From positions 1 to 64,000 of the forward strand of contig NZ_MUKN01000015.1 in NCBI RefSeq assembly GCF_001995175.1: a stretch of 64,000 nt of DNA, read 5' to 3'. Shown piece by piece: positions 14,610 through 24,357 of this stretch; within the stretch, counting starts at the first letter, position 1, and every line of letters starts with the position of its first letter. The notes under the pieces are model-generated. The model was not told the origin of the DNA. It was given only the letters and a program-made list of their open reading frames with translations, and searched no databases. The DNA comes from Rathayibacter rhapontici (GTDB lineage Bacteria; Actinomycetota; Actinomycetes; Actinomycetales; Microbacteriaceae). A program made the translations under genes and the position numbers.

Positions 14610-14649
14610 GGTCTCGATACGCCGCTGCGCGGCCACTCGACCAGCAAGG
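14610..14649. repeat. Intergenic repeat, copy 1
   Basis: This segment begins GGTCTCGATACGCCGCTGCG and ends CACTCGACCAGCAAGG. It matches the copy at 14674-14710 with a few substitutions. I recall very similar units (ctcgatacgcc...ctactcgaccagc) between genes in many Microbacteriaceae genomes; that recollection was not checked. The internal CGCCGCTGCGCGGC part is partly self-complementary. Confidence 0.65.
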
Positions 14650-14673
14650 GGAAGGCCACGACTCAAGAACGTG

Positions 14674-14710
14674 GGTCTCGATCCGCCGCTGCGCGTCTAC
14701 TCGACCAGCA
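14674..14710. repeat. Intergenic repeat, copy 2
   Basis: A second, diverged copy of the 14610-14649 unit in the same orientation, 24 bp downstream. It starts GGTCTCGATCCGCCGCTGCG and ends TACTCGACCAGCA. The surrounding pheS-gluD gap (14484-14889) holds no coding frame; its other features are the hairpin at 14854-14882 and two unequal GC-rich palindromic patches. Confidence 0.6.
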
Positions 14711-14853
14711 GAGCGGCGAGGGTGCCCCCGGTCGAGGCCCTCGCGGACGACCGGCCGCGCCCTCGGAGGCGAACGCGTGAATCGCGTGCCGGCGATTCGC
14801 GCCTGCCGAACGCACCCCGCTCCCGTGAACGCACCACGCGGCCAGCCGACCGC

Positions 14854-14882
14854 GGTCCTTCACGCCGACGGCGTGAAGGACC
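14854..14882 (-). terminator. Terminator hairpin after gluD
   Basis: A perfect 13-bp stem, GGTCCTTCACGCC with its complement and a 3-nt loop. It starts 7 nt past the stop codon of the permease gene at 14890, on the minus strand. There is no U tract. Confidence 0.7.
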
Positions 14883-14889
14883 GAACAAC

Positions 14890-15761
14890 TCAATCCTGCG
14901 CCGCGAGCAGGGCCGTGTCGGTGGTGGCGCGGGCGGCGGGGTGGCCCGTGCCGCGGCGTCCGCTGTTCTTGGTGCGGATCTCGACCCACTTCGCCAGGCC
15001 CGACAGGGCGAGGCAGATGCCGATGTAGATCGCACCGATGACGATGGCCGCCGGGATGATCGGGCTGTCGAGGCTCGGCTGGTTGCGAGGTACTTCGCGT
15101 AGTAGAGCAGCTCGTTGTAGGTGATGATCGAGCCGAGTGCGGTGTCCTTGAGGGCGACCACGAGCTGCGCGATGATCACCGGCAGCATCGAGCGGATCGC
15201 CTGGGGGAACAGGATCAGGCGCATGACGCCGGCCTTGCTCAGGCCGACGGCGTAGCCCGCCTCCTTCTGCCCGCGCGGGAGCGCCTCGATGCCGGCGCGG
15301 AAGATCTCGGAGAAGACGGAGCCGTTGTAGAGGGTCAGGGCGATCACGACCGCGAGGTACGGGCTGAGCTTGAGTCCGGCGAACGGCAGCCCGTAGTACA
15401 TCAGCATCATCAGGATGAGGACGGGGATCGCGCGGAACAGCTCGATGAAGAGCGTGACGGGGATGTTGATCCACCGCCGGTCCGAGAGCCGGCCGACGGC
15501 GAGGACCAGGCCGAGCACGATGCTGGCGACTCCGGCGGTCGCGAAGGCGGCGAGGGTCTGCCCGAGCGCTGCTCCGATGCTCTGCCAGACCAGCGGGTAC
15601 TGGAAGGCGCGCCACTTCCCGGCCGAGAACTGCCCCGACTCGGCGAAGCGCCAGAGAACGAAGGCGAGGAAGGCGGCGATGAGGAGGACGACGACCGCCC
15701 CGATCAGGCGGTTCCGGGCGATGGCGCGCGGACCCGGGTTGTCGAAGAGGACGGAGCTCAT
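14890..15761 (-). pseudogene. gluD: Glutamate-type ABC permease GluD, one base missing
   Basis: The second membrane subunit of a polar amino-acid ABC importer, about 290 residues after restoring one base. Several transmembrane helices precede the EAA loop with GLSKAGVMRLILFPQAIR. Near 15085 the frame slips (CTCGC-AACC, expected CTCGCGAACC), and the C-terminal helix plus a threonine/alanine-rich tail continue in another frame. The ATG at 15761 overlaps the gluC stop by 4 nt. The flanking gluA-B-C genes are intact, so a sequence error is more likely than decay. Confidence 0.85.
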
Positions 15762-16405
15762 CGGGCGACCCTCCACTTCTTCTCGAGCTGGCGTTGGACG
15801 AGCGAGAGCACGGTGACCAGGACGACGAACACGAGGGCGACCCAGAGCACGACGATGAGGCTGTTCTCGCCGCGCTCGTTGAGCTCGCGCACGATCGTGC
15901 CGGCCTCGGCGACGGAGAAGCCCGCGGCGACGGTGGTGTTCTTGAGGAGGGCGATCAGCACGCTCATCAGCGGCGGGATCACCGAGCGGAAGGCCTGGGG
16001 CAGGACGACCTGCGTCATCGTGAGGCCGAAGTCGAGTCCGATGGCACGGGCGGCCTCGGCCTGCCCGATCGGCACGGTGTTGATGCCCGAGCGCAGCACC
16101 TCGGCCACGTAGGTGGCGGTGTAGAGGCTGAGGGCGAAGATCGCGAGAGTCGTGTAGTCGAGATCCGGGAGATCGAGCTTCGGGTAGCCGAAGGCGAAGA
16201 AGAACATCAGGAGCGTCAGCGGCGTGTTCCTGATGGTGTTGACGTAGACCGTGCCGACCGCGCGGGCGATCGGGACGGGCGAGACGCGCATCGCGCCGAC
16301 GACGGTGCCGATGAGGAGGGCGAAGACGAGCGAGACGGCGAAGAGCAACAGGGTGTTGCCGAAGGCCGGGACGAACACGTCGAGGTTGTTCAGCAGAACA
16401 TCCAT
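15758..16405 (-). CDS. gluC: Glutamate-type ABC permease GluC
   Basis: A 215-residue HisM-type membrane subunit of the polar amino-acid importer. It has about five helices. The RNTPLTLLMFF segment near residue 60-70 and the EAA loop (ARAIGLDFGLTMTQVVLPQAFR) couple it to the ATPase. It forms the translocation channel with GluD. A GC hairpin at 16449-16479 separates it from gluB and may lower its expression relative to the binding protein. Confidence 0.92.
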   Translation of the reverse strand: MDVLLNNLDVFVPAFGNTLLLFAVSLVFALLIGTVVGAMRVSPVPIARAVGTVYVNTIRNTPLTLLMFFFAFGYPKLDLPDLDYTTLAIFALSLYTATYVAEVLRSGINTVPIGQAEAARAIGLDFGLTMTQVVLPQAFRSVIPPLMSVLIALLKNTTVAAGFSVAEAGTIVRELNERGENSLIVVLWVALVFVVLVTVLSLVQRQLEKKWRVAR

Positions 16406-16448
16406 GCGGCGGGCCCTTTCATCGGGAGGTGGGTGGGAGAGGCGGGAC

Positions 16449-16479
16449 CCCGGGGCGGCGCGCTCGGCGCCGCCCCGGG
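16449..16479 (-). terminator. Intra-operon hairpin between gluB and gluC
   Basis: A 13-bp perfect stem, CCCGGGGCGGCGC with its complement and a 5-nt loop, begins 8 nt after the gluB stop. Inside an operon such a structure can act as a partial terminator or as mRNA 3'-end protection, favouring high binding-protein levels. Confidence 0.6.
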
Positions 16480-16486
16480 AGGCCTG

Positions 16487-17389
16487 CTAGTACGCGTCGA
16501 CCGCGGGCTGCTCGACCTCGGTGCCGGACTCGCCGAGGGTCTCGTCGTAGATCGCGGTCCAGGTGTCACCGCCCTCGGTGAACATGTCGTTGATGAAGCC
16601 GCGCAGCGCGGTGTCGTCCTTCGCGAGGCCGACTCCGTAGAGCTCGGTGCTGAAGGGCTCGCCGACGACCTTGAGCTCGTCGGGGTTCTGCGCCGCGTAG
16701 CCGATCAGGATCGCGCCGTCGGTGGTGACGGCGTCGACCTGTCCGTCGTTGAGGGCGTCGACGCACTGCGAGTACGTGTCGAACTCCTCGGTCGGGACGG
16801 CCGGGTAGTTGGTGCGGATGTTCTGGATCGGGGTGGACCCGGTCGCCGAGCACACGGTGGTCTCGGCGGTGAGGTCGTCCGGACCCTCGATCGTGTCGTT
16901 GTCCGCGGCGACCAGCAGCTGCTGGCCGGTCTCGAAGTAGGGCCCGGCGAAGCCGACCTGCTCCTTGCGCTTGTCGGTGATCGAGTAGGTGCCGACGTAG
17001 TAGTCGATGTCGCCGTTCACGATCGACGCCTCGCGGTTGGCCGACGGGATGGCCGTGTACTCGATCTGGTCGTCGGAGAAGCCGAGGGAGGCGGCGATCC
17101 ACTTCGCGATCTCGATGTCGAAGCCCGAGCGCTCGCCGGTCGCGGCGTCGAGGTAGCCCAGACCGGGCTGGTCCTCCTTGACTCCGATGGTGACCTGGTC
17201 GGCCGAGGTCATCGCATCGAAGGTGGGGCTGCCCTCGAGGGTCACGTCGGTGGCGACCTCGTAGGCCGCTCCGCTCTCCTCGGATCCTGCTCCGGCGTCG
17301 CCGGTGCCGGAGTCTCCGCCGGCGCAGCCGGCGAGGGCGAGGGTCGCTGCTGCGATCCCGGCGGTCATGAACATGAGCTTGGTGCGCAT
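16487..17389 (-). CDS. gluB: Glutamate-type ABC substrate-binding lipoprotein GluB
   Basis: A 300-residue solute-binding protein. The N-terminus has a type II signal peptide ending in the lipobox LAGC (cysteine at residue 21), so the protein is anchored outside the membrane. The mature part is a bacterial extracellular solute-binding family 3 fold. The segments GVKEDQPGLGYLD, GFDIEIAKWIAASLG and the FAGPYFETGQQLLV stretch are typical of GluB/GlnH. Glutamate as substrate is inferred from the gluABCD arrangement. Confidence 0.92.
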   Translation of the reverse strand: MRTKLMFMTAGIAAATLALAGCAGGDSGTGDAGAGSEESGAAYEVATDVTLEGSPTFDAMTSADQVTIGVKEDQPGLGYLDAATGERSGFDIEIAKWIAASLGFSDDQIEYTAIPSANREASIVNGDIDYYVGTYSITDKRKEQVGFAGPYFETGQQLLVAADNDTIEGPDDLTAETTVCSATGSTPIQNIRTNYPAVPTEEFDTYSQCVDALNDGQVDAVTTDGAILIGYAAQNPDELKVVGEPFSTELYGVGLAKDDTALRGFINDMFTEGGDTWTAIYDETLGESGTEVEQPAVDAY

Positions 17390-17518
17390 GGTCGTCCTTC
17401 CTGGGTGTGGCCCGTCTGAGCGGGCGGTGTCCGATCGCTCCCCGGGATGGTGGGGGTCGATCCGTCGGATGGATGCTGTGCGGGGCCCCGCGTCCTGCGT
17501 GCTGTGCGGACGCGGTCC

Positions 17519-17538
17519 CCCGCACCTCCTGGTGCGGG
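17519..17538 (-). terminator. Small hairpin between gluA and gluB
   Basis: An 8-bp stem (CCCGCACC/GGTGCGGG, loop TCCT) begins 5 nt after the gluA stop. The gluA-gluB spacer is 154 nt and shows no other clear signal. It is a candidate attenuator rather than a full terminator. Confidence 0.45.
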
Positions 17539-17543
17539 AGGAG

Positions 17544-18323
<780 letters not shown>

Positions 18324-18435
18324 TCGGCCAGAGAATCACACGCGAATGGGCCGGTCAAATCATGAGGGTCTTCTTAATCAGAGGTTAATAACCCGCCGGA
18401 CGCCCGTCGCGGGTCCCCGCCCCTCCTCGCATCCC

Positions 18436-19236
18436 TCAGGACCGCTGGGCGAAAGCGCTCTCGTACAGGCAGACGGAGGCGGCGGTCGCGAGGTTGAGCG
18501 ACTCGGCCGCCCCGTAGATCGGCACGGCGACGACTCCGTCGACGAGCTCGAGCGACTCGTCCTCCAGCCCGCGGGCCTCGTTGCCGAACACCCACACGGT
18601 CGGCCGGGCGAGATCGCCGCGGGCGCGCACGTCGAGCAGGTCCTCCCCCTTCACGTCGGCGGCGACGGAGCGCAGGCCGATCGCGCGCAGCCGCTGGAGC
18701 ACGTCCGCGAGCTGGGCGTCGACCGCCACGGGGAGGTGGAACAGGGAGCCCGTCGTGGAGCGCACGACCTTCGGGTTGTAGAGGTCGACCGAGCGTCCCG
18801 TGAGGACGACGGCGTCGGCGCCGGCCGCATCGGCCGCCCGCACGATCGTGCCGAGGTTGCCCGGGTCGCGCACCTCCTCGAGCACGGCGACGAGGCGCGG
18901 CTCCGAGGCGACGATGTCCTTCAGCGAGGTCGGGAACTGCCGGCAGACCGAGACGAAGCCCTGCGGCGTGACCGTGTCGGCCATCGCGTCGAGGACGTCC
19001 TCGGTCACGTACTCGATCTCGACGTCCGCCTCCTCGGCGGCGGCCACGATCTCGGGGTGGCGCTCCAGCGCGGTCGGAGTCGCGAACGACTCGACGAGCA
19101 GCTCCGGACGGTAGCGCAGCGCCTCCGAGACGGCCTGCGGCCCCTCGAGGAGGAAGAGCCCCGTCTCCTGCCGGGCCGGGCGCCGGGTGAGCTTGGCCAC
19201 GGAGCGGACACGGGGGGAACGGGGGTTGTCGAGCAT
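18436..19236 (-). CDS. tsnR: TrmH/SpoU-family RNA 2'-O-methyltransferase
   Basis: A 266-residue SPOUT methyltransferase. The N-terminal substrate-binding domain (residues 1-105) is followed by the knotted SAM-binding domain. SPOUT motifs are visible: VRDPGNLGTIVRAADAAGA, then VFGNEARGL, and near the C-terminus IYGAAESLNLATAASVCLYE. It probably methylates 23S rRNA. It lies next to rplT as tsnR does in mycobacteria, but the exact target nucleotide is unknown. A TAGGCT box (minus strand, 19243-19248) is 6 nt before the ATG. Confidence 0.88.
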   Translation of the reverse strand: MLDNPRSPRVRSVAKLTRRPARQETGLFLLEGPQAVSEALRYRPELLVESFATPTALERHPEIVAAAEEADVEIEYVTEDVLDAMADTVTPQGFVSVCRQFPTSLKDIVASEPRLVAVLEEVRDPGNLGTIVRAADAAGADAVVLTGRSVDLYNPKVVRSTTGSLFHLPVAVDAQLADVLQRLRAIGLRSVAADVKGEDLLDVRARGDLARPTVWVFGNEARGLEDESLELVDGVVAVPIYGAAESLNLATAASVCLYESAFAQRS

Positions 19237-19312
19237 GCGGCGAGCCTATCGGCGGCTCCCACGGCCGCCCCGGCGACACGTCGCCCTCCGGGAAGCCGCC
19301 CCCGGGAACGAC

Positions 19313-19347
19313 GGAAGGGGCCACGACCGATGGTCGTGACCCCTTCC
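19313..19347 (-). terminator. Terminator after rplT
   Basis: A 15-bp stem with one mismatch: GGAAGGGG-CACGACC paired with GGTCGTG-CCCCTTCC, 3-nt loop. It starts 15 nt after the L20 stop codon. It ends the infC-rpmI-rplT operon and isolates it from tsnR. Confidence 0.75.
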
Positions 19348-19361
19348 GGGTGCTGCGAGGA

Positions 19362-19748
19362 CTACGCGGCGGCCTTGGGCGCCGAGGTGTCGGCGGGCAG
19401 CGCGTTCTTCGCGGTGGCCACGAGGGCGGCGAAGGTCGCGGGCTCGGTGATCGCGAGGTCCGCGAGGATGCGGCGGTCGACCTGGACGCCGGCCAGGGCG
19501 AGGCCCTGGATGAAGCGGTTGTAGGTCAGGCCGTTCGCGCGGGAGGCGGCGTTGATGCGCTGGATCCAGAGACGGCGGAACTCGCCCTTCTTGGCGCGGC
19601 GGTCGCGGTACGAGTAGACGAGGGAGTGGGTGACCTGCTCCTTCGCCTTGCGGTACAGGCGCGAACGCTGGCCGCGGTAGCCCGAGGCGCGCTCGAGGAT
19701 GACGCGACGCTTCTTGTGGGCGTTGACCGCCCTCTTGACTCTTGCCAT
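19362..19748 (-). CDS. rplT: 50S ribosomal protein L20
   Basis: A 128-residue L20 protein that binds 23S rRNA early in 50S assembly. It begins [15 protein letters not shown] with the usual long basic helix, then the conserved [22 protein letters not shown] block around residue 47-67. L20 often represses its own operon by binding the infC leader. It is the last gene of infC-rpmI-rplT and ends with an alanine-rich tail. Confidence 0.97.
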   Translation of the reverse strand: MARVKRAVNAHKKRRVILERASGYRGQRSRLYRKAKEQVTHSLVYSYRDRRAKKGEFRRLWIQRINAASRANGLTYNRFIQGLALAGVQVDRRILADLAITEPATFAALVATAKNALPADTSAPKAAA

Positions 19749-19821
19749 TTCTTTTTCTTCCTATCGATCCGGGTCGGTGCAGTAGCGGACCACGCGGCGC
19801 AGCGGACTGCGCGGCAGTGGG

Positions 19822-20016
19822 CTACAGACCGAGAAGCTTCTTGGCGACCTTGGCGTCCTGCGGGGCGAGGACCTGGTCCTGGTTCAGGCGGCGGGTGCGG
19901 ACGCTGGACTTGGACTCCAGGTTGTGACGCATACCGGCCTGCTGCTTCATGATCTTGCCGGAGCCGGTCACCTTGAAGCGCTTCTTGGCACCCGAGTGGG
20001 TCTTCATCTTGGGCAT
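19822..20016 (-). CDS. rpmI: 50S ribosomal protein L35
   Basis: A 64-residue L35 protein, starting [21 protein letters not shown] and ending in the conserved VAKKLLGL. An AAGGAGAG ribosome-binding site precedes the ATG at 20016. It lies between infC and rplT as in most bacteria and folds into the 50S subunit near the peptidyl-transferase region. Confidence 0.97.
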   Translation of the reverse strand: MPKMKTHSGAKKRFKVTGSGKIMKQQAGMRHNLESKSSVRTRRLNQDQVLAPQDAKVAKKLLGL

Positions 20017-20112
20017 GTTCTCTCCTTGTCACGTCGCACCCGCGTCAGCGGGGCGAAACCGGTGCCCCGCGAGCAGGGCGTCCGCCGGCCCCGAGGCCGG
20101 GGCGGCGAAGTA

Positions 20113-20712
20113 TCAGACGGATTCGGCCTCGGCCGATTCCTCAGGGGTGTTGGCCTCGCGGCGAGCCGCGCGGACCGCGTTCGCCTCGGCCTTCGCCTCG
20201 GACTTGTTCTTCAGCGGGCCGATGACCATCACCATGTTGCGACCGTCGATGGTCGGGGTGGACTCGACCTGACCGAACTCGGACACGTCCTCCGCGAAGC
20301 GCTGCAGGAGTCGGACGCCCATCTCGGGGCGGGACTGCTCGCGACCGCGGAACAGGATCATGGCCTTGACCTTGTCGCCGGCCTTCAGGAAGCCCTCGGC
20401 GCGCTTGCGCTTGGTCTCGTAGTCGTGCTTGTCGATCTTCAGGCGGAAACGGACCTCCTTGAGGATCGTGTTCGCCTGATTGCGACGGGCTTCCTTGAGC
20501 TTCTGGGCCTGCTCGTACTTGAACTTCCCGTAGTCCATGATCTTGGCGACGGGAGGCTTGGAGTTGGGAGCAACCTCGACCAGATCCAGGTCTGCGTCCT
20601 GCGCGAGTCGCAGGGCGACCTCGATTTTCACGACGCCGACCTGTTCTCCGGCGGGACCGACGAGGCGGACCTCGGGGACGCGGATTCGGTCGTTGGTACG
20701 GGGATCGCTGAT
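20113..20712 (-). CDS. infC: Translation initiation factor IF-3 with an ATC start
   Basis: A 199-residue IF-3 that binds the 30S subunit and monitors start-codon and initiator-tRNA choice. The N-domain ([19 protein letters not shown]) and C-domain ([17 protein letters not shown]) are joined by a lysine-rich linker, followed by an acidic tail. The mature N-terminus falls at an ATC codon at 20710-20712, placed 7 nt after AGAGGAG (minus strand, 20720-20726). No ATG, GTG or TTG fits this position. Non-AUG starts (AUU, AUC) are a known trait of infC and allow IF-3 to repress its own translation. A longer upstream frame exists but is not conserved. Confidence 0.93.
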   Translation of the reverse strand: MSDPRTNDRIRVPEVRLVGPAGEQVGVVKIEVALRLAQDADLDLVEVAPNSKPPVAKIMDYGKFKYEQAQKLKEARRNQANTILKEVRFRLKIDKHDYETKRKRAEGFLKAGDKVKAMILFRGREQSRPEMGVRLLQRFAEDVSEFGQVESTPTIDGRNMVMVIGPLKNKSEAKAEANAVRAARREANTPEESAEAESV

Positions 20713-20979
20713 TGCGTTTCTCCTCTGATCTCGGTGAGTTGCTGCTCTGCGGCCGGATTCTGATCCGGCGCATCCCGAGAGAGGAGATTCCTGACGCGCT
20801 CGTGCACGTGCTCGCACCCTGCGACCCGGCCTCCGGGGGTGAACCCGGGTGCCGCAGCCCTGCCCTCGTCACCGAGGGCGGAGTGCTTCAGACCCGGTAA
20901 CCTAATGAAGCGGTCAAGCGCGGGTGGGAGAATCTCCACTTTCGAACCGAGGACATGCCTCGGAGCCCGCATCATCTTA
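20713..20979 (-). promoter_or_regulatory. infC operon promoter and structured leader
   Basis: An extended -10 (TGC-TAAGAT, hexamer at 20974-20979, minus strand) predicts a transcript start near 20967 and an infC leader of about 255 nt. The leader can form several hairpins: GCCCTCG-loop-CGAGGGC at 20862-20879, CCGAGG-loop-CCTCGG near 20947-20963, and an imperfect one near 20928-20940. A long structured leader ahead of infC-rpmI-rplT fits L20-mediated autoregulation, but the actual mechanism is inferred, not seen. Confidence 0.5.
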
Positions 20980-21076
20980 GCAGAATCCCGGCCCGAGCGA
21001 CAGAGCGGATGCGGGCGCTCTCTCCGCCTCGGCGCGAGGCTCCCCCGGCGGGCCCGATCCACCGAACGAAGGACCC

Positions 21077-21457
21077 ATGGCCCAGTACGACGACGACTAC
21101 CTGCGGCGCTTCGGCGACGCCGACGCCTCCTCCGACGTGGAGGCCGCCCGCGACATCGCGGAGGTGCCCGCCGTGGAGATCATCACCACGGCGGCGGTCC
21201 ACCTCATGAGCGCCGCCGCGGTGAAGTGCGGCCTCGCCGACGAGCCGGGCGCCCAGGTCGACCTCGACGAGGCGCGGAAGCTCATCAACGCGCTCGCGGG
21301 CCTCGTGACCGCGGGCGCTCCGGACATCAGCGACATGCACGCGCGCAGTCTGCGCGACGGACTGCGCACCCTCCAGCTCGCGTTCCGCGAGGCGTCCCCG
21401 ATCGCCGACCCCATCGGCAAGGGCCCGGGCGAGAAGTGGACGGGTCCGGTCAACTGA
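21077..21457 (+). CDS. DUF1844 family protein
   Basis: A 126-residue small protein recognised as DUF1844 by VPAVEIITTAAVHLMSAAAVKCGL followed by the DLDEARKLINALAGLV segment. The family is widespread in actinobacteria beside infC and has no established function. It is mostly helical and lacks catalytic motifs or a signal peptide. It is transcribed divergently from the infC operon and its 3' end overlaps the next minus-strand gene by 8 nt. Confidence 0.88.
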   Translation: MAQYDDDYLRRFGDADASSDVEAARDIAEVPAVEIITTAAVHLMSAAAVKCGLADEPGAQVDLDEARKLINALAGLVTAGAPDISDMHARSLRDGLRTLQLAFREASPIADPIGKGPGEKWTGPVN

Positions 21458-22247
21458 CCCCGGGAGCGGACGCCAGCTGGACCGACAGCGAGTCGACCCG
21501 CGACGCGACGATCCCGTCGGCGGCCCACCTCTCCCCCAGGCGGGAGACGAGGGACCCGAGAGCTCCGCGGTCGAGGCCCGGAGCGAGTGCGAGCACGACG
21601 ACGAGCTCGGGTCCCCGGAGCCGCTGATGCGGATCGCCGGCTCGGACGTCGACCGAGACGACCACCGCCTCCTGCTCCGCGGACGCGCGCAGCGCGCGGA
21701 GCACCTCGGAGTCGTCCGCGCAGGAGCGCCACGGCGTGCCCTCGGCGATCGCCCACAGCGCCGGCCGGCGCACCGCGAACTCGTGCTCGGACACGGGGTC
21801 GAGGACCATCAGCTCCGTGGACTCGGCCACGGCCGCGAGCGCGGCACGGCGCCCGTCGACGGGGACGGGTCGGGCGGCCGCATCCCAGCGGCGCATCGCG
21901 TCGACGCTGCTGAAGACCGGCAGCACGTCGCGGCCGTCGGGGCCGGCGACCGTGACGATCGACAGCTCCTGCGTCTTGTCGGTGCGGAGACCGGCGACCT
22001 CGTCGCCCTCCTCGCCGAGGTGCGCGACCAGAGGGATCAGCAGACGGGACGTCCGCAGCGCGTCGACGACCGCGTCCGGTCCGCGCGATCCGTCGGCGAA
22101 GGCGGCGAGGGCCTGCACGAGCGCCTCCGGCGCGCGACCGTCGTCCTCGGCGGCGGCACTCGGCTCGAAGTGCCGGCCCGCCCATGGCGTCCCGGCGGAG
22201 TCGGTCAGATGCGAGGGGAGGGCGCGTCCGTCACTCGGACGCGACAT
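21450..22247 (-). CDS. SseB-like protein downstream of priA
   Basis: A 265-residue protein with an SseB N-terminal-type domain: residues 40-150 contain LLIPLVAHL, the [24 protein letters not shown] block and VVLDP-like turns. Its role is unknown; in actinobacteria it commonly follows hisA/priA. ATG 22247 lies 17 nt inside the end of the priA gene, so the two are cotranscribed and coupled. No catalytic residues are evident. Confidence 0.8.
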   Translation of the reverse strand: MSRPSDGRALPSHLTDSAGTPWAGRHFEPSAAAEDDGRAPEALVQALAAFADGSRGPDAVVDALRTSRLLIPLVAHLGEEGDEVAGLRTDKTQELSIVTVAGPDGRDVLPVFSSVDAMRRWDAAARPVPVDGRRAALAAVAESTELMVLDPVSEHEFAVRRPALWAIAEGTPWRSCADDSEVLRALRASAEQEAVVVSVDVRAGDPHQRLRGPELVVVLALAPGLDRGALGSLVSRLGERWAADGIVASRVDSLSVQLASAPGVS

Positions 22248-22977
22248 CCAGCGCCTCCGCCAGCGTGAAGGCGCCGGCGTAGAGCGCCTTGCCCACGATC
22301 GCGCCCTCGAGGCCCTGCGGGACGAGGTCGCGCAGAGCGGCGATGTCATCGAGGTTCGAGATGCCGCCGGAGGCGATGACCGGACGGCGGGTCCGGGCCA
22401 TGACCTGCTCGAGCAGCTCGAGGTTCGGCCCCTTGAGGGTGCCGTCCTTGGTCACGTCGGTGACGACGTAGCGGGTGCAGCCGGCCTCCTCGAGGCGGTC
22501 GAGGACCTGCCAGAGGTCGCCTCCCTCCTTGGTCCAGCCGCGAGCCGCGAGGGTGGTGCCGCGCACGTCGAGACCGACGGCGATCTGGTCGCCGTACTGC
22601 GCGATCACACTGGCGGCCCATTCGGGGTTCTCGAGGGCGGCGGTGCCGAGGTTGATGCGCTTGGCACCGGCGCTCAACGCGGACTCGAGGCTGCGGTCGT
22701 CGCGGATCCCGCCGGAGAGCTCGACGTTGACGCCCTTGACCTGCCGGATCACCTTCTTCATGATGCCGTGGTTGTCCCCGCGGCCGAACGCGGCGTCGAG
22801 GTCGACGAGGTGGATCCACTCCGCGCCCTGATCGGCCCAGTCGCCGGCGGCGTCGATGGGGTCACCGTAGTTGGTCTCGGTCCCTGCCTCGCCCTGCGTC
22901 AGCCGGACGGCCTTGCCGCCCGCCACGTCGATCGCGGGCAGAAGGACAAGGCCCGGGGCCTTGGTGAACTCGCTCAT
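22231..22977 (-). CDS. priA: Phosphoribosyl isomerase A (HisA/PriA)
   Basis: A 248-residue (beta-alpha)8 barrel that isomerises ProFAR in histidine synthesis. In many actinobacteria the same enzyme also performs the TrpF reaction. The first catalytic aspartate is in [15 protein letters not shown] and the second in [15 protein letters not shown]. The halves end in phosphate-binding GIRDD and SGGISNLDD. Dual specificity is family knowledge; absence of trpF cannot be judged here. An alternative ATG lies 6 nt upstream. Confidence 0.93.
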   Translation of the reverse strand: MSEFTKAPGLVLLPAIDVAGGKAVRLTQGEAGTETNYGDPIDAAGDWADQGAEWIHLVDLDAAFGRGDNHGIMKKVIRQVKGVNVELSGGIRDDRSLESALSAGAKRINLGTAALENPEWAASVIAQYGDQIAVGLDVRGTTLAARGWTKEGGDLWQVLDRLEEAGCTRYVVTDVTKDGTLKGPNLELLEQVMARTRRPVIASGGISNLDDIAALRDLVPQGLEGAIVGKALYAGAFTLAEALDVASE

Positions 22978-23050
22978 CGTCATCCTCAGTCTCGGGAGCC
23001 CTGGTGCGGAGGCGGCGCTCACGGGGAGCGGCGCCGACCACCGGCCGATC

Positions 23051-23695
23051 CTAGTTCGTGCGGAGCCCGCCCAGCCAATTCGAGAGCAGGCGCAGGCCCG
23101 CCGCGCCGGACTTCTCGGGGTGGAACTGGGTCGCCGAGAGCGGCCCGTTCTCGACCGCGGCGATGAACGGGCCGCCGTGGTCGGCCCAGGTGACCGCGGG
23201 AGCGGGGAACGGCGGGATGACGTCGAGCGACCACTCCCGCGCACCGTAGGAGTGGACGAAGTAGAAGCGCTCGTCGGCGATGCCCTCGAAGAGCCTCGAC
23301 CCCTCGGGGGCGCTGACGGTGTTCCATCCCATGTGCGGCACGACCTCGGCGGGAAGGAGGTCGACCGTGCCGGGCCACTCGCCCAGGCCCTCGCTCTCGA
23401 CGCCGCGCTCGACGCCGCGCTCGAACAGCACCTGCATGCCGACGCAGATGCCGAGCACCGGGCGCCCGCCGGACAGGCGCTTGTCGATGATCTCGCCGCC
23501 GCGCGCCTTCGTCAGTGCGTCCATGACCGCGCTGAACGCGCCGACGCCGGGGACGAGCAGTCCGTCGGCCTCGAGCGCCTTCGTGCGGTCCGAGGTCAGC
23601 TCGACGTCGGCACCTGCGAGCTCGAGCGCCTTGACGGCGGAGTGGACGTTGCCGGAGCCGTAGTCGTAGACGACGACGGACGGGCGCGCGCTCAC
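23051..23695 (-). CDS. hisH: Imidazole glycerol phosphate synthase, glutaminase subunit
   Basis: A 214-residue class I glutamine amidotransferase that feeds ammonia to HisF. The catalytic cysteine is C84 in LGICVGMQ. The His-Glu partners are in [10 protein letters not shown] near the C-terminus, and the oxyanion region is PGVGAF at 49-54. GTG 23695 overlaps the hisB stop by 4 nt (GTGA). hisF is not in this window. Confidence 0.95.
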   Translation of the reverse strand: MSARPSVVVYDYGSGNVHSAVKALELAGADVELTSDRTKALEADGLLVPGVGAFSAVMDALTKARGGEIIDKRLSGGRPVLGICVGMQVLFERGVERGVESEGLGEWPGTVDLLPAEVVPHMGWNTVSAPEGSRLFEGIADERFYFVHSYGAREWSLDVIPPFPAPAVTWADHGGPFIAAVENGPLSATQFHPEKSGAAGLRLLSNWLGGLRTN

Positions 23696-24312
23696 AGCGC
23701 GCCCTTGGTGGAGGGCACGCCGACGACGAGGGGGTCGAGCGCCTTGGCCTGGCGGAACGCGCGGGCGAACGCCTTGAACTCGGCCTCCGCGATGTGGTGG
23801 GGATCGCGTCCGCCCAGCACGGTGATGTGCACGGTGAGCCCGGCGTTGAAGGCGATCGCCTCGAAGACGTGGCGCACCATGGAACCGGTGAAGTGCCCGC
23901 CGACGAGGTGCAGGGCGAAGCCCTCCGGCTCGCCGCTGTGGACCAGGTAGGGGCGTCCGGAGATGTCGACGACGGCCTGCACGAGGGCCTCGTCGAGCGG
24001 CACCAGAGCGTCGCCGAACCGCGAGATGCCGGACTTGTCGCCGAGGGCCTGCCGGATGGCGGTGCCGAGGGCGATGCCGATGTCCTCCGCCGTGTGGTGG
24101 ATGTCGATCTCGATGTCGCCCGTCGCCCGGACCCGGAGGTCGGTGAGCGAGTGCTTCGCGAAGGCGGTGAGCAGGTGGTCGAAGAACGGCACGCCGGTCT
24201 CGAGGTCCGCGGTGCCGGTGCCGTCGAGGTCGATCGACAGCTCGATGCTGGACTCGCTGGTGGCACGGCTGAGGGAGGCGGTGCGCCCGGGTGCGGCGCT
24301 CGGGGAGGTCAT
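23692..24312 (-). CDS. hisB: Imidazoleglycerol-phosphate dehydratase
   Basis: A 206-residue manganese dehydratase for the sixth histidine step, monofunctional (no phosphatase domain). Metal-binding motifs are duplicated: FFDHLL near residue 43 with [10 protein letters not shown] near residue 70, and the second-half [11 protein letters not shown] with [21 protein letters not shown] box (minus strand, 24319-24324) lies 6 nt before the ATG, suggesting a leaderless internal promoter although hisC is only 45 nt upstream. Confidence 0.96.
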   Translation of the reverse strand: MTSPSAAPGRTASLSRATSESSIELSIDLDGTGTADLETGVPFFDHLLTAFAKHSLTDLRVRATGDIEIDIHHTAEDIGIALGTAIRQALGDKSGISRFGDALVPLDEALVQAVVDISGRPYLVHSGEPEGFALHLVGGHFTGSMVRHVFEAIAFNAGLTVHITVLGGRDPHHIAEAEFKAFARAFRQAKALDPLVVGVPSTKGAL

Positions 24313-24357
24313 GGGACCAGTCTATTCGCCGCTCCCCGGCCACCCGCGGGCCGAGCG

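Noticed and set aside
19313-19347. Treating the rplT-tsnR gap as a small RNA gene
   Set aside because: The gap is fully explained by the rplT terminator and the tsnR -10 box.
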